Shown: positions 36,059-46,054, counted from the first letter of the stretch. The stretch: 64,000 bases of DNA from Thiothrix eikelboomii (GCF_900167255.1 NZ_FUYB01000004.1:62001-126000); one strand, 5' to 3'. Made by a program: numbers and translations. The notes: a model not told the origin generated them from the letters alone.

Positions 36059-36481
36059 TCACAACTGATGATAGTCTAGAGTATAGCCGTGGTTTCGATA
36101 AGTTTGGTAACGTTTGCGACCAGCGACCAAAATAGTTTCTTCCTGATCAAGTACTTCCGCCATGCGCTCAAAGCGCTCAAAGAAGCTAGGCGTCTCATTC
36201 GACAGGTTAATCAACAATTCACAAGGTTCAGGTGGTTCGCTATCGTGCCCAATCAATACCTTTAGGCCTCGCTCAGTACTCGGTGCAAGGGCGTGCGGTA
36301 TAAAGCTTAAGTCGCTATAAGTCCAAAGTAGTTCATCTAAGCGAGTGCTGGTGCTGAACTGATCGGTATGGATATAAACCTGCAGGCCTTGGGCGAGTGC
36401 TTTTTCCACCAATTTACAGGCTAGTAGTAGCCTAGCCTGTAAGTGCTGGGATGAGCCCACATAGAAGGCGATACGAGTCAA
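36059..36481 (-). CDS. holC: DNA polymerase III chi subunit HolC
   Basis: This 140-residue protein links the clamp loader to single-stranded DNA-binding protein. Family features are RIAFYVGSSQHLQARLLLACKLVEKA at the N-terminus, the LDELLWTYSDLSFIPH segment and the C-terminal RKRYQTYRNHGYTL. Its start codon immediately follows the pepA stop. The length matches the family. Confidence 0.93.
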   Translation of the reverse strand: MTRIAFYVGSSQHLQARLLLACKLVEKALAQGLQVYIHTDQFSTSTRLDELLWTYSDLSFIPHALAPSTERGLKVLIGHDSEPPEPCELLINLSNETPSFFERFERMAEVLDQEETILVAGRKRYQTYRNHGYTLDYHQL

Positions 36482-37966
36482 TTATTGTGCTCGATTAATC
36501 AGCCATTGGCAGAGCAAAGGAACAGGACGGCCTGTAGAGCCTTTAGCCGCTCCACTTTTCCATGCAGTACCCGCAATGTCTAAATGCACCCAAGGATAGC
36601 TTTCAGTAAAGTGGGCTAGGAAACAAGCAGCAGTAATCGTCCCCGCAGGCGGGCCACCAATATTAGCCATATCGGCAAAATTACTTTTCAGTTGATCTTG
36701 GTATTTTTCACCCATTGGTAATCGCCAAGCCTCATCATTGGCTTGCTTACCTGCTGCGAGCACCTCATCGGCTAAGGCATCATTATTACTTAAGAGGCCG
36801 GAAATATGATGGCCTAAAGCGGTGATACAAGCACCGGTGAGAGTCGCAATGTCAATCACAGCACTGGGTTGATAGCGCTCGACATAAGTTAAAGCATCAC
36901 AGAGGACTAAGCGGCCTTCCGCATCGGTATTGAGGATTTCGATGGTTTTGCCTGCCATGCTGGTGACAATATCACCGGGTTTACTGGCATTACCACTAGG
37001 CATATTTTCAGCGGCTGCTAAGACACCAATCACATTCAACGGCAATTGCATCGCGACACAAGCACTGAGTGTGCCTAAGACACTGGCCGCACCGGTCATA
37101 TCGAATTTCATTTCATCCATTGCCGCCCCGGGCTTGAGGGAAATCCCCCCCGTATCAAAGGTAATGCCTTTGCCCACGAGGACAACAGGTGCTGCCTCTG
37201 CTGGTCCGCCTTTATAGTGCAGGATAATCATTTTGCCCGGTTCTTCACTGCCTTTAGAGACCGAAAGAAAAGAACCCATTCCTAATTCAGCCATATGGTC
37301 TTCTTCAAGCACACTGACTTCTAGATTGGCTTGGGAATGACCTAGTGTTAAGGCTGTTTTGGCTAAATAAGTGGGGGTACAGGTATTACCAGGGCTATTA
37401 GCTAAATCACGACAGAGCTTCATTCCCTCCGCAATTGCTGCCCCTTGTTGGGTGGCAAGTGCTAACTGGGTTTTACCACGGTGAGCTAGGGTCCATTGCT
37501 CTAGGCTCGGTGCGGGCAGCTCATCTTTATTGCTTTTGAACTCATTAAAACTATAAAAAGTATCAGCGACCGCAATGACTGACTGGCGAACGGCATTATT
37601 CGCTAGCGCTTGGCTGGCTTCATCCGTAAGAAAAGAAATAACCTGTTTAACTTTAGTGGTTTTGAGCGAATTCGCAGCACAGTAGCTGGCTTGTGTGAGG
37701 CTATCTACGGTCAGCTTATCACGCTCACCTAAACCGACTAACAGCACTCGCTTAGCCGTTACACCGGGTAGCTGATACAAAATACTAAAGCGGTTTTTAT
37801 CACCGCTGAAATCACCTAAGTCCAAATGTTGAGTGATCATGCCAGAAGATGCAGTATCTAATTGTGCAGCGGCATGGGACAGCTCATTGGCTTTATACAC
37901 ACCGACTACCACGCAATCAGCCTCTGCTTGGGCGGCATGGGCATTAGCCTGAAATTGATAAATCAT
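36482..37966 (-). CDS. pepA: Leucyl aminopeptidase PepA
   Basis: This 494-residue hexameric metallopeptidase removes N-terminal residues from peptides. In E. coli it also binds DNA. The metal-binding motif is in GKGITFDTGGISLKP and the family signature in ILNTDAEGRLVL. The N-terminal macro-like domain is complete. The start is ATG 37966, with TAGGATT as the ribosome site. It heads the pepA-holC-valS cluster. The 173 bases upstream are AT-rich and hold no other gene. Confidence 0.97.
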   Translation of the reverse strand: MIYQFQANAHAAQAEADCVVVGVYKANELSHAAAQLDTASSGMITQHLDLGDFSGDKNRFSILYQLPGVTAKRVLLVGLGERDKLTVDSLTQASYCAANSLKTTKVKQVISFLTDEASQALANNAVRQSVIAVADTFYSFNEFKSNKDELPAPSLEQWTLAHRGKTQLALATQQGAAIAEGMKLCRDLANSPGNTCTPTYLAKTALTLGHSQANLEVSVLEEDHMAELGMGSFLSVSKGSEEPGKMIILHYKGGPAEAAPVVLVGKGITFDTGGISLKPGAAMDEMKFDMTGAASVLGTLSACVAMQLPLNVIGVLAAAENMPSGNASKPGDIVTSMAGKTIEILNTDAEGRLVLCDALTYVERYQPSAVIDIATLTGACITALGHHISGLLSNNDALADEVLAAGKQANDEAWRLPMGEKYQDQLKSNFADMANIGGPPAGTITAACFLAHFTESYPWVHLDIAGTAWKSGAAKGSTGRPVPLLCQWLINRAQ

Positions 37967-38139
37967 GACGAATCCTACGGTTTTTTTTGGAGTTAATACG
38001 CTATAGAAAAATCTGAACTAGTATAACGCTAAACTTACTTAAAAAGTGTAATGCAAATGGTCAGGCAAGATCTAATCTCAAGCTCTAATCTAGGGTGAAT
38101 CAGGCATAGAACCGCTGCAATCGGTAGTCGTCCAAGCTA

Positions 38140-38577
38140 TCAATGGGTATGAATCAGATGAGTACGAGAGAAACGATCATGCCAAGTCAATTTTTGGGGA
38201 TCAAAAATCGCCATCCAGAAACCAACTCCTAACGCGAGCCAACTAAATAGAGCACCTACATACCGAAAAAAAGCCTGTGGCCAGAGAAAGGGCGAGCCAT
38301 CATCGGTCACTACTTTAATGTTCCAAGCCCGCATCCCCAAAGTCTGACCGCCATGTGTCCAAAACCAGCCAAATAGAAAAAAAGCAATCACCAAATCCAG
38401 TAGAAATAACAGATTAGACAGGCGTGAGCCGGGGTGTAGCTCAATCCCACCCACCTGAGCGACGATGGTTGCAAGGATACCGCCAATAATTGCCGTAGTA
38501 ACACCGATCAGTAAAGTGTCATACAAGACCGCTGCCATGCGACGGGGAAAACTAACCACTTTATTCGAAACACTCAT
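38140..38577 (-). CDS. RDD-family membrane protein
   Basis: This 145-residue inner-membrane protein has the RDD pattern. An Arg lies in the first helix (SFPRRMAAVLYDTLLIG), then a second helix bears Asp (LLDLVIAFFLFGWFW), then GGQTLGMRAWNIKVV and, near the end, KLTWHDRFSRTHL. RDD proteins are small membrane proteins whose role is mostly unknown, and some move sodium or protons. ATG 38577 (MSVSNKVV) is used. The longer reading starts with a TTG and adds 22 polar residues. Confidence 0.85.
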   Translation of the reverse strand: MSVSNKVVSFPRRMAAVLYDTLLIGVTTAIIGGILATIVAQVGGIELHPGSRLSNLLFLLDLVIAFFLFGWFWTHGGQTLGMRAWNIKVVTDDGSPFLWPQAFFRYVGALFSWLALGVGFWMAIFDPQKLTWHDRFSRTHLIHTH

Positions 38578-38661
38578 CCGCGAATTCTCAAGCTCAAAAC
38601 CAAAGATCGGCCTCACTTTAGACGCTTCAATCCTCTCAAGCAAGCCTGCCTACTAGCCTCT

Positions 38662-39387
38662 TTATAAGGGCAACCAGCGGACAATCCACGGTAGCATCAA
38701 GGCATTGGCTAAGGCAGACAATGCCATTGATAGCCCTGCAAAAGCCCCCATCTGAGCAGATATTTGAAAAGCCCGTGATGTCCCCACCCCATGTGCCGTC
38801 ACACCTAAGGCCACCCCCATCACTCGAGGATCTTCGATTTTAAGCCAGCTTAATAAGCTTGGACCAAAAACAGCGCCAATAATGCCGGTTGATACCACTA
38901 AGGCGGCTGTCAGTGAGGGCAAACCGCCTATATGTTCAGCAATACTCATTGCTACGGGTGAGGTGACCGATTTAGGTGCTAATGAGAACATGGTTGATGT
39001 AGAAGCACCTAAAGCTTTACTGATATAAATCGCAGTGACTGCACCGACCAAGACACCCACGACTAAGGCAATCAGCAATGGCAGCAAGACTCGTTGAATC
39101 GTAGCCAGTTGCTTATATAAGGGGATGGCTAAAGCTACCGTTGCGGGGCCTAATAAAAAATGTACAAATTGCGCCCCATCAAAATAATCTTTGTAAGCAG
39201 TATTAGTCAGCAGCAATAGACTGATCAAGGCAAGCACTGCTAAAGCGACAGGATTGGCTAAGGGTGAGGCATGGCAGCCTAAATAAACACGATAAGCTAA
39301 CACATAAGCCAATAATGTCGCGGTTAAACCTAACAAAGGTGAAGTGGAGAGGTAAACCCAAATGGCTAAGAATTCATTCGTTTGCAT
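38662..39387 (-). CDS. lrgB: LrgB-family membrane protein
   Basis: This 241-residue inner-membrane protein has about eight helices and the LrgB/CidB pattern (PLGLTATLLAYVLAYRVY-like start, then FLLGPATVALAIPLYKQ and the PKSVTSPVAMSIAEHIGG motif). With LrgA it forms a holin-like pair that affects murein hydrolase activity or small organic acid transport. Its start overlaps lrgA by 14 bases. Confidence 0.9.
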   Translation of the reverse strand: MQTNEFLAIWVYLSTSPLLGLTATLLAYVLAYRVYLGCHASPLANPVALAVLALISLLLLTNTAYKDYFDGAQFVHFLLGPATVALAIPLYKQLATIQRVLLPLLIALVVGVLVGAVTAIYISKALGASTSTMFSLAPKSVTSPVAMSIAEHIGGLPSLTAALVVSTGIIGAVFGPSLLSWLKIEDPRVMGVALGVTAHGVGTSRAFQISAQMGAFAGLSMALSALANALMLPWIVRWLPL

Positions 39388-39760
39388 CGTTTGACTCAGC
39401 AGGTTCAGTTTTAGGTTTAAACAGCCTCATTAAACCCTGCATAGTCAAAGCAATCACGGCCATACTGATGAGAGTACTGGCGATTAAAGTCACTAGAATT
39501 GGCAGCCATTCTTGGGTGAGTGCATCAAAATACAGCATTAAGCCTACCCCTGCCGGAATAAACAACAACGATAAATGGCTCAGCAAAGCGGTTGAAGCGG
39601 CTTCTAAGGCCAGCGGCACCCGCTTATAAACAACGAGAGTGATGAATAAAAAGCTCATCCCAACGACCGGTCCTGGGATCGGTAAGTTAAAGCTGCGGAC
39701 TAAAACCTCCCCCAGCAGTTGATAGATTAAGAGTACCGTGATTCCATTTAAAAAGGGCAT
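39374..39760 (-). CDS. lrgA: LrgA/CidA-family holin-like membrane protein
   Basis: This 128-residue protein has four predicted helices and the LrgA/CidA pattern (LLIYQLLGEVLVRSFNLPIPGPVVGM, then LLFIPAGVGLMLYFD). It lies upstream of, and overlaps, lrgB, forming the standard two-gene unit. It is divergent from murJ. Confidence 0.9.
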   Translation of the reverse strand: MPFLNGITVLLIYQLLGEVLVRSFNLPIPGPVVGMSFLFITLVVYKRVPLALEAASTALLSHLSLLFIPAGVGLMLYFDALTQEWLPILVTLIASTLISMAVIALTMQGLMRLFKPKTEPAESNDANE

Positions 39761-39931
39761 CTTGCCACCCTCCAGCCATAAAAATGGCAGCTTGCCTGAT
39801 CAAGCCAGTGTCTGCAATGCAACTAAGCGTTAGGCTGAGTGTGACCTAGAAAAAAATCACAGGTTCTGCATGACCTTTGCACATGATTGATGCAGAATCA
39901 GCGCCTTCAATTGCAAGGACTAGCTTCAACT

Positions 39932-41488
39932 ATGAGTCGCCTATTGCGTTCCGGTGCGATCATCAGCGCCATGACGATGATTTCACGAATTTTAGGTTTA
40001 ATTCGTGATATGGTGGTTGCGCGTTATTTTCCCGTGGATGGCGCAACAGATGCTTTCTTTGTTGCCTTTAAAATTCCGAATTTATTACGCCGCTTTTTTG
40101 CCGAGGGCGCTTTTGCTTTAGCGTTTGTCCCAATTTTATCTGAGTATAAAGAAAAGCAGAGCCGAGCCGCTTTGCGTGATTTAATTGATTATGTTGCAGG
40201 GACACTCGGTTTAATTCTGCTGTTGATAAGCGCCATCGGTATGATGGCAGCCCCCTTTTTAGTGGAGGTATTTGCACCCGGCTTTAGTCAGCAGGCCGAG
40301 GCTCGCCCTGAGTTAGCCGCTGAAATGTTGCGGATTACTTTCCCTTATATTTTGTTTATCTCACTAGCGGGGTTAGTCGGTGGGATTTTGAATACCTTTG
40401 GTAAATTTGCAATTCCGGCTTTAACCCCAGCACTCTTGAATGTGGTGATGATTGCTTTTGCGATTTGGGGGCCGCCCTATTTTGATGAGCCTATTATGGC
40501 GCTGGCTTGGGGGGTGTTTGTAGCGGGGCTGGTGCAGTTTTTGTTTCAAATTCCTAGCCTCATGCGGCTTGGGCTGTTACCACGCTTTAAAGTACGCAGA
40601 GCACATGAGGGGGTGAAGCGCGTGATGCGTCTGATGCTACCCGCTTTGTTCGGCTCATCGGTTGCACAATTAAATCTGGTGATTAATACAATTATTGCTT
40701 CATTTTTGGCGGTGGGGAGTATTTCATGGTTGTATTACTCTGATCGCTTTGTTGAGCTACCGTTGGCGATTTTTGGAGTGGCTTTAGGTACGGTGATTTT
40801 ACCTAAATTGTCCAGTGATCATGCTAAGGCCGATGCTCAGCAATTTCGTAGCACGATGGATTGGGCATTGCGTTTAGCCCTATTAATTTCAATTCCCGCG
40901 ACTTTAGGGTTGATGTTGCTGGCTGAGCCAATTCTGGCAGCCGTCATGATGTATGGTGAGTTCAAATGGAGCGATGTGGAAATGTCGGCTTTGAGCTTAA
41001 TGACCTATGCGTTTGGTTTACCCGCTTTCATTTTAGTCAAAGTGTTAGCCCCCGGCTTTTATTCACGGCAAGATACTAAAACACCTGTAAAGATTGGGAT
41101 TATTTCGATCTTTGCCAATATGCTATTGAATTTACTGATTGTTTTGCCTTGGTATTATGCTGGATGGGTGGGAGCACATGCAGGCTTAGCCCTAGCCACT
41201 GCGCTGGCAGCTTATGTCAATGCGGGTTTATTATTCCGTATTTTATATAAAGAAGGGATCTTTGCTGCCCAAGGGGGATGGCTGAAGCATCTTGCGCGGA
41301 TTGCCTTGGCTTCAGTGGTTATGTGTGGGTTGGTGTGGCTAGTTTCACCCCAAGCGGGGTGGTGGCAAACGGCGACGAGTGCGGGGCGTTTAAGTGTTTT
41401 AGCGGGTTTAATTGCCTTATCTGTAGTTAGCTATTTTATTAGTTTGCGGTTAACTGGCGTATCATTTAAACAAATGCTAGGACGCTAG
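39932..41488 (+). CDS. murJ: Lipid II flippase MurJ
   Basis: This protein of about 518 residues has 14 predicted helices and flips lipid II for cell wall synthesis. Family marks are MTMISRILGLIRDMVVARYF at the N-terminus, FKIPNLLRRFFAEGAFALAFVP, and the central GTVILPKLSS and KVLAPGFYSRQDTKTPVK. ATG 39932 (MSRLLRSGAI) matches the usual family start. A start at 39890 (MQNQRLQ) would add 14 residues and cannot be excluded, since neither has a strong ribosome site. Confidence 0.95.
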   Translation: MSRLLRSGAIISAMTMISRILGLIRDMVVARYFPVDGATDAFFVAFKIPNLLRRFFAEGAFALAFVPILSEYKEKQSRAALRDLIDYVAGTLGLILLLISAIGMMAAPFLVEVFAPGFSQQAEARPELAAEMLRITFPYILFISLAGLVGGILNTFGKFAIPALTPALLNVVMIAFAIWGPPYFDEPIMALAWGVFVAGLVQFLFQIPSLMRLGLLPRFKVRRAHEGVKRVMRLMLPALFGSSVAQLNLVINTIIASFLAVGSISWLYYSDRFVELPLAIFGVALGTVILPKLSSDHAKADAQQFRSTMDWALRLALLISIPATLGLMLLAEPILAAVMMYGEFKWSDVEMSALSLMTYAFGLPAFILVKVLAPGFYSRQDTKTPVKIGIISIFANMLLNLLIVLPWYYAGWVGAHAGLALATALAAYVNAGLLFRILYKEGIFAAQGGWLKHLARIALASVVMCGLVWLVSPQAGWWQTATSAGRLSVLAGLIALSVVSYFISLRLTGVSFKQMLGR

Positions 41489-41586
41489 ATGCTAACGGTG
41501 AGCCTATCGAGGGTTTGGAAAATCAGTGCTCTAAAATAATTTCAGCTTAAGTAGCGCAATCAATATTAAAAATTAGGAGAAAGTCT

Positions 41587-43185
41587 ATGAAAAAACTCGG
41601 TGTAGTGATCGCTACTTTGCTAGCGGTGGGTGCTGCTGCTTGGTTAGGCGGTAGTTGGTGGGTCGGTAAGGAAACCGAACGGATAGTTCGTGCACAAATT
41701 GAGCAAGCGAATCAGCACAGTGCAGGGCGAGGGGTCAGTCAAGAATTAGTGAGTTATGATCGCTCGCTGCTAGGGGCTAAGGCGGTAACACGCATGAGCG
41801 TCACCGATCCCTTACTGGCATCGTGGCTGGATCAGGCTCAATTTAGCCATCAGATTAAACATGGCCCGCTACTCTTAGCCGATGGCGTGAGCTTCGGGGT
41901 TTCGCATTGGTCGACTCGCTTAGATATGGCTAGTTTGCCGACAGCATCAAAAACTTTTGTCGAGCAAGCTTTTGCGGGTAAAGAGCCGTTTACGGCTGAA
42001 ACTAAGATTGGTTTTGATAAAATCATTCATACCACCGCTAATTTTAGCCCGATGGATGCGCGCTTAGAGGCGGATGGCACGACTCTGAAATGGGCAGGTG
42101 CAAATTTTACAGGCGATATTTCTGCAACAGAAAAGTCTGGACCTTTTAGCTTTAAAGCGAATAAGTTTGAACTGCGTGATGCTAATGCCAGTTTCACGCT
42201 GCCCAGTCTGGATATACAAGGGCGGATGGGGCCTGTAGCTGGAGGCTTAGAAAACTTCACGATGAAACTACCCACTCTTTCCATGTTGGTGGCTGGAGAA
42301 ACACAGCCTATCACTATGGATCTGAGTGTGGACTCCGTGCTCAGTGAGCAAAACGGGGCGGTGCAAGGCAAGGCTTCTTTCCAGATCGCAAATATTCAAG
42401 GTAACAATCAGCAGGGCGTAGCTATTCCGGTGAAGCAAGTCGATGTCAAAGTCGATTATGCAGGTTTTAAATTAGAAGGTTTGAAAGAAATCCAAGCACT
42501 CCAAGCTAAATTGCAAGCTTTGCAAGAGCAGATGCAAGTAGATGAAGCCGCTACCGAATTACCCGAAGGTCAAAAGCAACAACAGCAATTAGCCCAACAG
42601 GCTCAACAGTTGACTGAAGAATTATTAGATCTAGTCTTGAATAAAGTCTTGCAAGCGGGGCTATCGAAACTGCGCTATGACCTCAGCCTAAGTTTGGATA
42701 AGGGTAAAGTGACCGGCTTGGCCGATTTGACATATGTAGGCAGTCAACAACCGCTTAAGCTGAATGATTTAATGCTCTATGGCCCACAAGATTGGGGGCG
42801 TTTAGTGACAGGGAGTATCGACTTGAGCGCGGATAAAGCCGCTTTACCCGCCGATGTAAGTTTGTTAATGGGGTATGCACTCGAGCAAAAAGCGATTCTA
42901 GAAGCCAATAATCAATATACCCTGCAACTTAAATTATTGGGTGAAACAGCCGAACTCAATGGGAGTCCGATTGGATTCGCCGAATTGCCGTCTAAGTTTT
43001 TCCCGCAAATGCCGAGTTTAAGTGAAGAGGCTAGTTTAGGGTTACCGCCCGATTTGATGCAGCAGATTGAAGAGCAGGGCATCACGCCTGAAATTATGCA
43101 GCAATTAGAAGAAAGCGATGATGTGCCGAAAGAGACTTTAGAAATGCTTAAACAGCTCCAGCAAATGAATAGTCAAGTTCAATAA
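41587..43185 (+). CDS. DUF945 (YdgA-like) family protein
   Basis: This 532-residue protein has a membrane anchor or signal (VVIATLLAVGAAAWLGGSWWVG) and the DUF945 start (KETERIVRAQIEQANQ, then YDRSLLGAKAVTRMSV and KHGPLLL). It has a Gln-rich helical stretch in the middle (about 300-340) and an acidic helical end. The role in Gram-negative bacteria is unclear, and the protein is probably periplasmic and anchored. AGGAG lies close to ATG 41587. Confidence 0.85.
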   Translation: MKKLGVVIATLLAVGAAAWLGGSWWVGKETERIVRAQIEQANQHSAGRGVSQELVSYDRSLLGAKAVTRMSVTDPLLASWLDQAQFSHQIKHGPLLLADGVSFGVSHWSTRLDMASLPTASKTFVEQAFAGKEPFTAETKIGFDKIIHTTANFSPMDARLEADGTTLKWAGANFTGDISATEKSGPFSFKANKFELRDANASFTLPSLDIQGRMGPVAGGLENFTMKLPTLSMLVAGETQPITMDLSVDSVLSEQNGAVQGKASFQIANIQGNNQQGVAIPVKQVDVKVDYAGFKLEGLKEIQALQAKLQALQEQMQVDEAATELPEGQKQQQQLAQQAQQLTEELLDLVLNKVLQAGLSKLRYDLSLSLDKGKVTGLADLTYVGSQQPLKLNDLMLYGPQDWGRLVTGSIDLSADKAALPADVSLLMGYALEQKAILEANNQYTLQLKLLGETAELNGSPIGFAELPSKFFPQMPSLSEEASLGLPPDLMQQIEEQGITPEIMQQLEESDDVPKETLEMLKQLQQMNSQVQ

Positions 43186-43197
43186 AGGGTAAGGGTT

Positions 43198-44079
43198 TTG
43201 AAAGCTAATCTAGATCACCTGTTTATTCAGGCTATTCCCTTTTTGTTTGTGTTTTTATGGAGTACGGGATTTATTGGTGCTAAGTATGCTTTGCCCTTTA
43301 TTGAGCCTTTTTATTTGCTGTTTATTCGTATGCTATGGACGATAGCGGTATTTTTACTGCTATGCGGCATTTTGCGGGTGCAATGGCCAACTTGGCAGCA
43401 GGCTGGGCATCAAATGGTGACGGGCTTATTATTGCATGGCTGCTATTTAGGTGGAGTTTTTGCTGCCATTAAATGGGGGATGCCAGCGGGAATCAGTGCA
43501 ATTGTGGTGGGTATTCAACCGCTGTTAACCGCTTTAGTTGGCTGGCGCTTATTTGGTGAAAATTTATTACCCCGCCAATGGCTCGGTCTTGCTTTAGGTC
43601 TATTTGGGGTTAGTGTCGTGGTCTTAACGACCCGTGATTATGATCAGACGGCTTTAACACTGCCTGCTTTAGTGGCGATTATTATTGCTTTATTTGCGAT
43701 TTCGATGGGGACTATTTACCAAAAGCGTTTTGGGGGCGGTGTCAATTTAGTGGCGGGTTCATTGTGGCAATATGTGAGTACGGCGCTGTTGATGGGGATA
43801 TTGGCCTATAGCTTTGAAACCCGAGTAGTGGTTTGGGATCTACAGTTAATTCTTGCCTTAGCTTGGTTGGTCTTAGGTTTGTCGGTCACGGCAATTTTAT
43901 TGCTGATGTATATGATTCGTGAGGGTGAGGCGGCTAAAGTTGCGAGTTATTTCTATTTAGTACCGGCAGCGACGAGTATTGAAGCTTGGTTATTATTTGA
44001 TGAATCTTTGCCGCTGCTAGCCGTGGCTGCGATGGGGTTGACAGTGGCGGGAGTGTATTTGGTTGTCAAAAAATCTTAA
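43198..44079 (+). CDS. EamA/DMT-superfamily transporter
   Basis: This 293-residue inner-membrane protein has ten predicted helices in two EamA repeats (WSTGFIGAKYALPFIEPFYL in the first, FAISMGTIYQKRFGGG in the second). It resembles metabolite exporters of the drug/metabolite superfamily, and the substrate is unknown. It begins with TTG at 43198 after a GGGTAAGGG ribosome site. The next ATG would delete the first helix, so the rare start is accepted. It follows the DUF945 gene by 12 bases. Confidence 0.88.
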   Translation: MKANLDHLFIQAIPFLFVFLWSTGFIGAKYALPFIEPFYLLFIRMLWTIAVFLLLCGILRVQWPTWQQAGHQMVTGLLLHGCYLGGVFAAIKWGMPAGISAIVVGIQPLLTALVGWRLFGENLLPRQWLGLALGLFGVSVVVLTTRDYDQTALTLPALVAIIIALFAISMGTIYQKRFGGGVNLVAGSLWQYVSTALLMGILAYSFETRVVVWDLQLILALAWLVLGLSVTAILLLMYMIREGEAAKVASYFYLVPAATSIEAWLLFDESLPLLAVAAMGLTVAGVYLVVKKS

Positions 44080-44121
44080 ACGCGGCTATGCTTAAGCCTA
44101 TTCAGTTTTAGGATTGAGCTT

Positions 44122-44958
44122 ATGTCGCCACGTCATCATTTTATCAGTTGCCAAGATCTCGAAATTCATTATGTGGAATGGGGTGAACCGACCGCCCCAG
44201 TGGTGATTTGTTGGCATGGTTTAACCCGCACTGGGCGTGATTTTGATGAATTAGCTGCCGTTTTAGCTAAGCGCTATCGAGTCATCTGCCCCGATACACC
44301 AGGGCGCGGTTTATCACAATGGAGTGACCAGCCATTGCAGCATTATATCGTGCCGTTTTACGCGCAGATTGCACTAGATTTAGCCGATCAATTAGGGATT
44401 GAGCAATTTAATTGGGTCGGGACTTCAATGGGTGGCCTGATTGGTATGGTGGTGGCCGCATTGGCTCCTAACCGTGTGCAACAGCTCGTTTTGAATGACG
44501 TCGGCCCTGAAGTGCCTGTTGCTGCGGTGGAGCGGATCCGCAGTTATGCAGGCGCACAACCGAGTTTCAATACTATCAGCGAATTAGAGGCTTGGTTGCG
44601 GCAGGTTTATCTGTCTTTTGGGGAGAATAGCCCGGCTTTCTGGCGACGGATGGCGATGACTTCTTCGCGCCGGACTGAGCAAGGAAAAATTACTCTGCAT
44701 TATGATGTGCGTTTAGTTGAGCCATTTAAAAATTATACGGGTGAAGAAACACTATGGCCGTTCTGGGCGCAAATTATCTGCCCGACTTTAGTGATTCGTG
44801 GTGAGTTATCTGATTTATTATCCGCTGAGCAAGTCGAGCAAATGCTGGCGCGTAAACCAGAGGCGAATGCGCAAGCGGTGACTTTTGTTAAGGTCGGGCA
44901 TGCGCCAACTTTAACAACGCCGGAGCAGATTGAAGTGGTGCGGGGGTTTTTGGGGTAA
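44122..44958 (+). CDS. Alpha/beta-hydrolase
   Basis: This 278-residue soluble enzyme has the full catalytic set of the alpha/beta-hydrolase fold: oxyanion strand (ICWHGLTRTGRDF), nucleophile elbow GTSMGG and the C-terminal His in KVGHAPTL. The acid is probably the Asp in ELSDLLS. The substrate is unknown. It is close in layout to short-chain carboxylesterases and haloalkane-dehalogenase-like hydrolases. It follows the EamA transporter after 42 bases. Confidence 0.88.
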   Translation: MSPRHHFISCQDLEIHYVEWGEPTAPVVICWHGLTRTGRDFDELAAVLAKRYRVICPDTPGRGLSQWSDQPLQHYIVPFYAQIALDLADQLGIEQFNWVGTSMGGLIGMVVAALAPNRVQQLVLNDVGPEVPVAAVERIRSYAGAQPSFNTISELEAWLRQVYLSFGENSPAFWRRMAMTSSRRTEQGKITLHYDVRLVEPFKNYTGEETLWPFWAQIICPTLVIRGELSDLLSAEQVEQMLARKPEANAQAVTFVKVGHAPTLTTPEQIEVVRGFLG

Positions 44959-45053
44959 GGGTCTGGCAGAACGACACGGCAGAAATTCAGCAAGTTTTAA
45001 ACTAATCCACTGCTAAGGCGTGATTTTTATTCATAGCTTGCTACGGCCATTCA

Positions 45054-45215
45054 TTGGAAAAACAGGTTTCTCGTGCTGAATTGATTCGGCGTGCCATCGC
45101 CGAGTATTTGCAACGCTATGCTTCGCCTATCGAAGATAAGGCTTTTGGTTTGTGGGCGCAGCGGGGCGAAGATGGTTTGGTCTACCAAGAACGCTTGCGT
45201 GGGGAATGGGATTGA
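45054..45215 (+). pseudogene. Truncated ribbon-helix-helix antitoxin remnant
   Basis: The frame encodes the C-terminal part of a CopG/RHH-type antitoxin (VSRAELIRRAIAEYLQRYA, then YQERLRGEWD and a stop). There is no start codon, and the frame is closed by a stop at 45021 upstream, so the N-terminal strand is missing. Its stop overlaps the start of the PIN-type toxin remnant (TGATG), the usual antitoxin-toxin junction. Confidence 0.65.
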
Positions 45216-45328
45216 TGAAAGCCCTGTTTGATACCAATATCTTGATCGACTACCTGAATGGAATCGAGGCTGCCAAAGACGAAATCAACCGTTTAGGATT
45301 TTGTTATCAGCTTCTCGCAAGCCGCTAA
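45215..45328 (+). pseudogene. Truncated PIN-domain (VapC-like) toxin
   Basis: The 37-codon frame begins MKALFDTNILIDYLNG, the N-terminus of a VapC-type PIN ribonuclease with its first catalytic Asp, and continues to about residue 26. It then departs from the family and stops. VapC toxins are about 130 residues, so most of the nuclease is gone. Together with the preceding remnant this is a dead toxin-antitoxin pair. The 153 bases after it hold nothing recognisable. Confidence 0.7.
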
Positions 45329-45481
45329 ATTGAGTTGGACAAAATCATCCCACGATATGATAGCTTGATAATGAGTTGTGTATTGTTCATCGACTCGGCA
45401 AATGCTAGGACAGGTGTCGTCAATACGGCATAATTTGCTGCTGTCATCGTAGTTTTTACTATTAATGAGTGAGGCGTTTTA

Positions 45482-46054
45482 ATGTTAGCCCAAGTTCTGC
45501 CCAATTTAGCACTCACTGAAACTGAATATTTAGCCCAAGAACACACTGCTAAAGAGCGCCATGAATATGTGGGTGGGCAGGTATTCGCGATGGCGGGGGC
45601 GAGTAAAAATCATAATGAAATTGCTTTGAATCTGGCTTTGGCATTGCGTAATTTAAGTAAAGGTTCTAGCTGTCGCGTGTTCATGTCGGATATGAAATTG
45701 CGCATCAGTCAGCGTAATAGCTATTACTATCCCGATGTTTTGTTAACTTGTGAGCCTAATCAAGAAGACAGTGAGTACTTTGTTGATCGGCCTTGCTTAG
45801 TGATTGAGGTCGTGTCTAAGTCCACTGAATGGAAGGATTTTTACGAAAAATTGTTGGCTTATCAGTCTTTAAGTTCAGTGCAAAATTACTGGGTGGTGGC
45901 ACAAGATCGTTATGAAGTGACTTGCTTTTATCGTGATCAGCAAGGTGAGTGGTGGGTGAAAACTTATACAGACTTAGAGCAAACGCTAGCGGTGGACTGT
46001 TTGCAGTCAGTTTTGAGTTTGACGGAAATCTATGCGGGTCTGTCTTGGACTTAA
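45482..46054 (+). CDS. Uma2 (DUF820) family putative nuclease
   Basis: This 190-residue protein has the Uma2 pattern: an N-terminal LTETEYLAQ...KERHEYVGGQVFAMAGASKNHNEI, then YYYPDVLLTCEP and CLVIEVVSKSTEWKDF. The last two carry the PD...ExK-like residues of a restriction-endonuclease-like fold. These genes are abundant in cyanobacteria and filamentous sulfur bacteria and spread with mobile DNA. The function is unproven. It appears intact inside a patch of decayed genes. Confidence 0.85.
   Translation: MLAQVLPNLALTETEYLAQEHTAKERHEYVGGQVFAMAGASKNHNEIALNLALALRNLSKGSSCRVFMSDMKLRISQRNSYYYPDVLLTCEPNQEDSEYFVDRPCLVIEVVSKSTEWKDFYEKLLAYQSLSSVQNYWVVAQDRYEVTCFYRDQQGEWWVKTYTDLEQTLAVDCLQSVLSLTEIYAGLSWT

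Noticed and set aside
45329-45481. Small gene between the PIN toxin remnant and the Uma2 gene
   Set aside because: No frame with a start, ribosome site and plausible protein composition was found.
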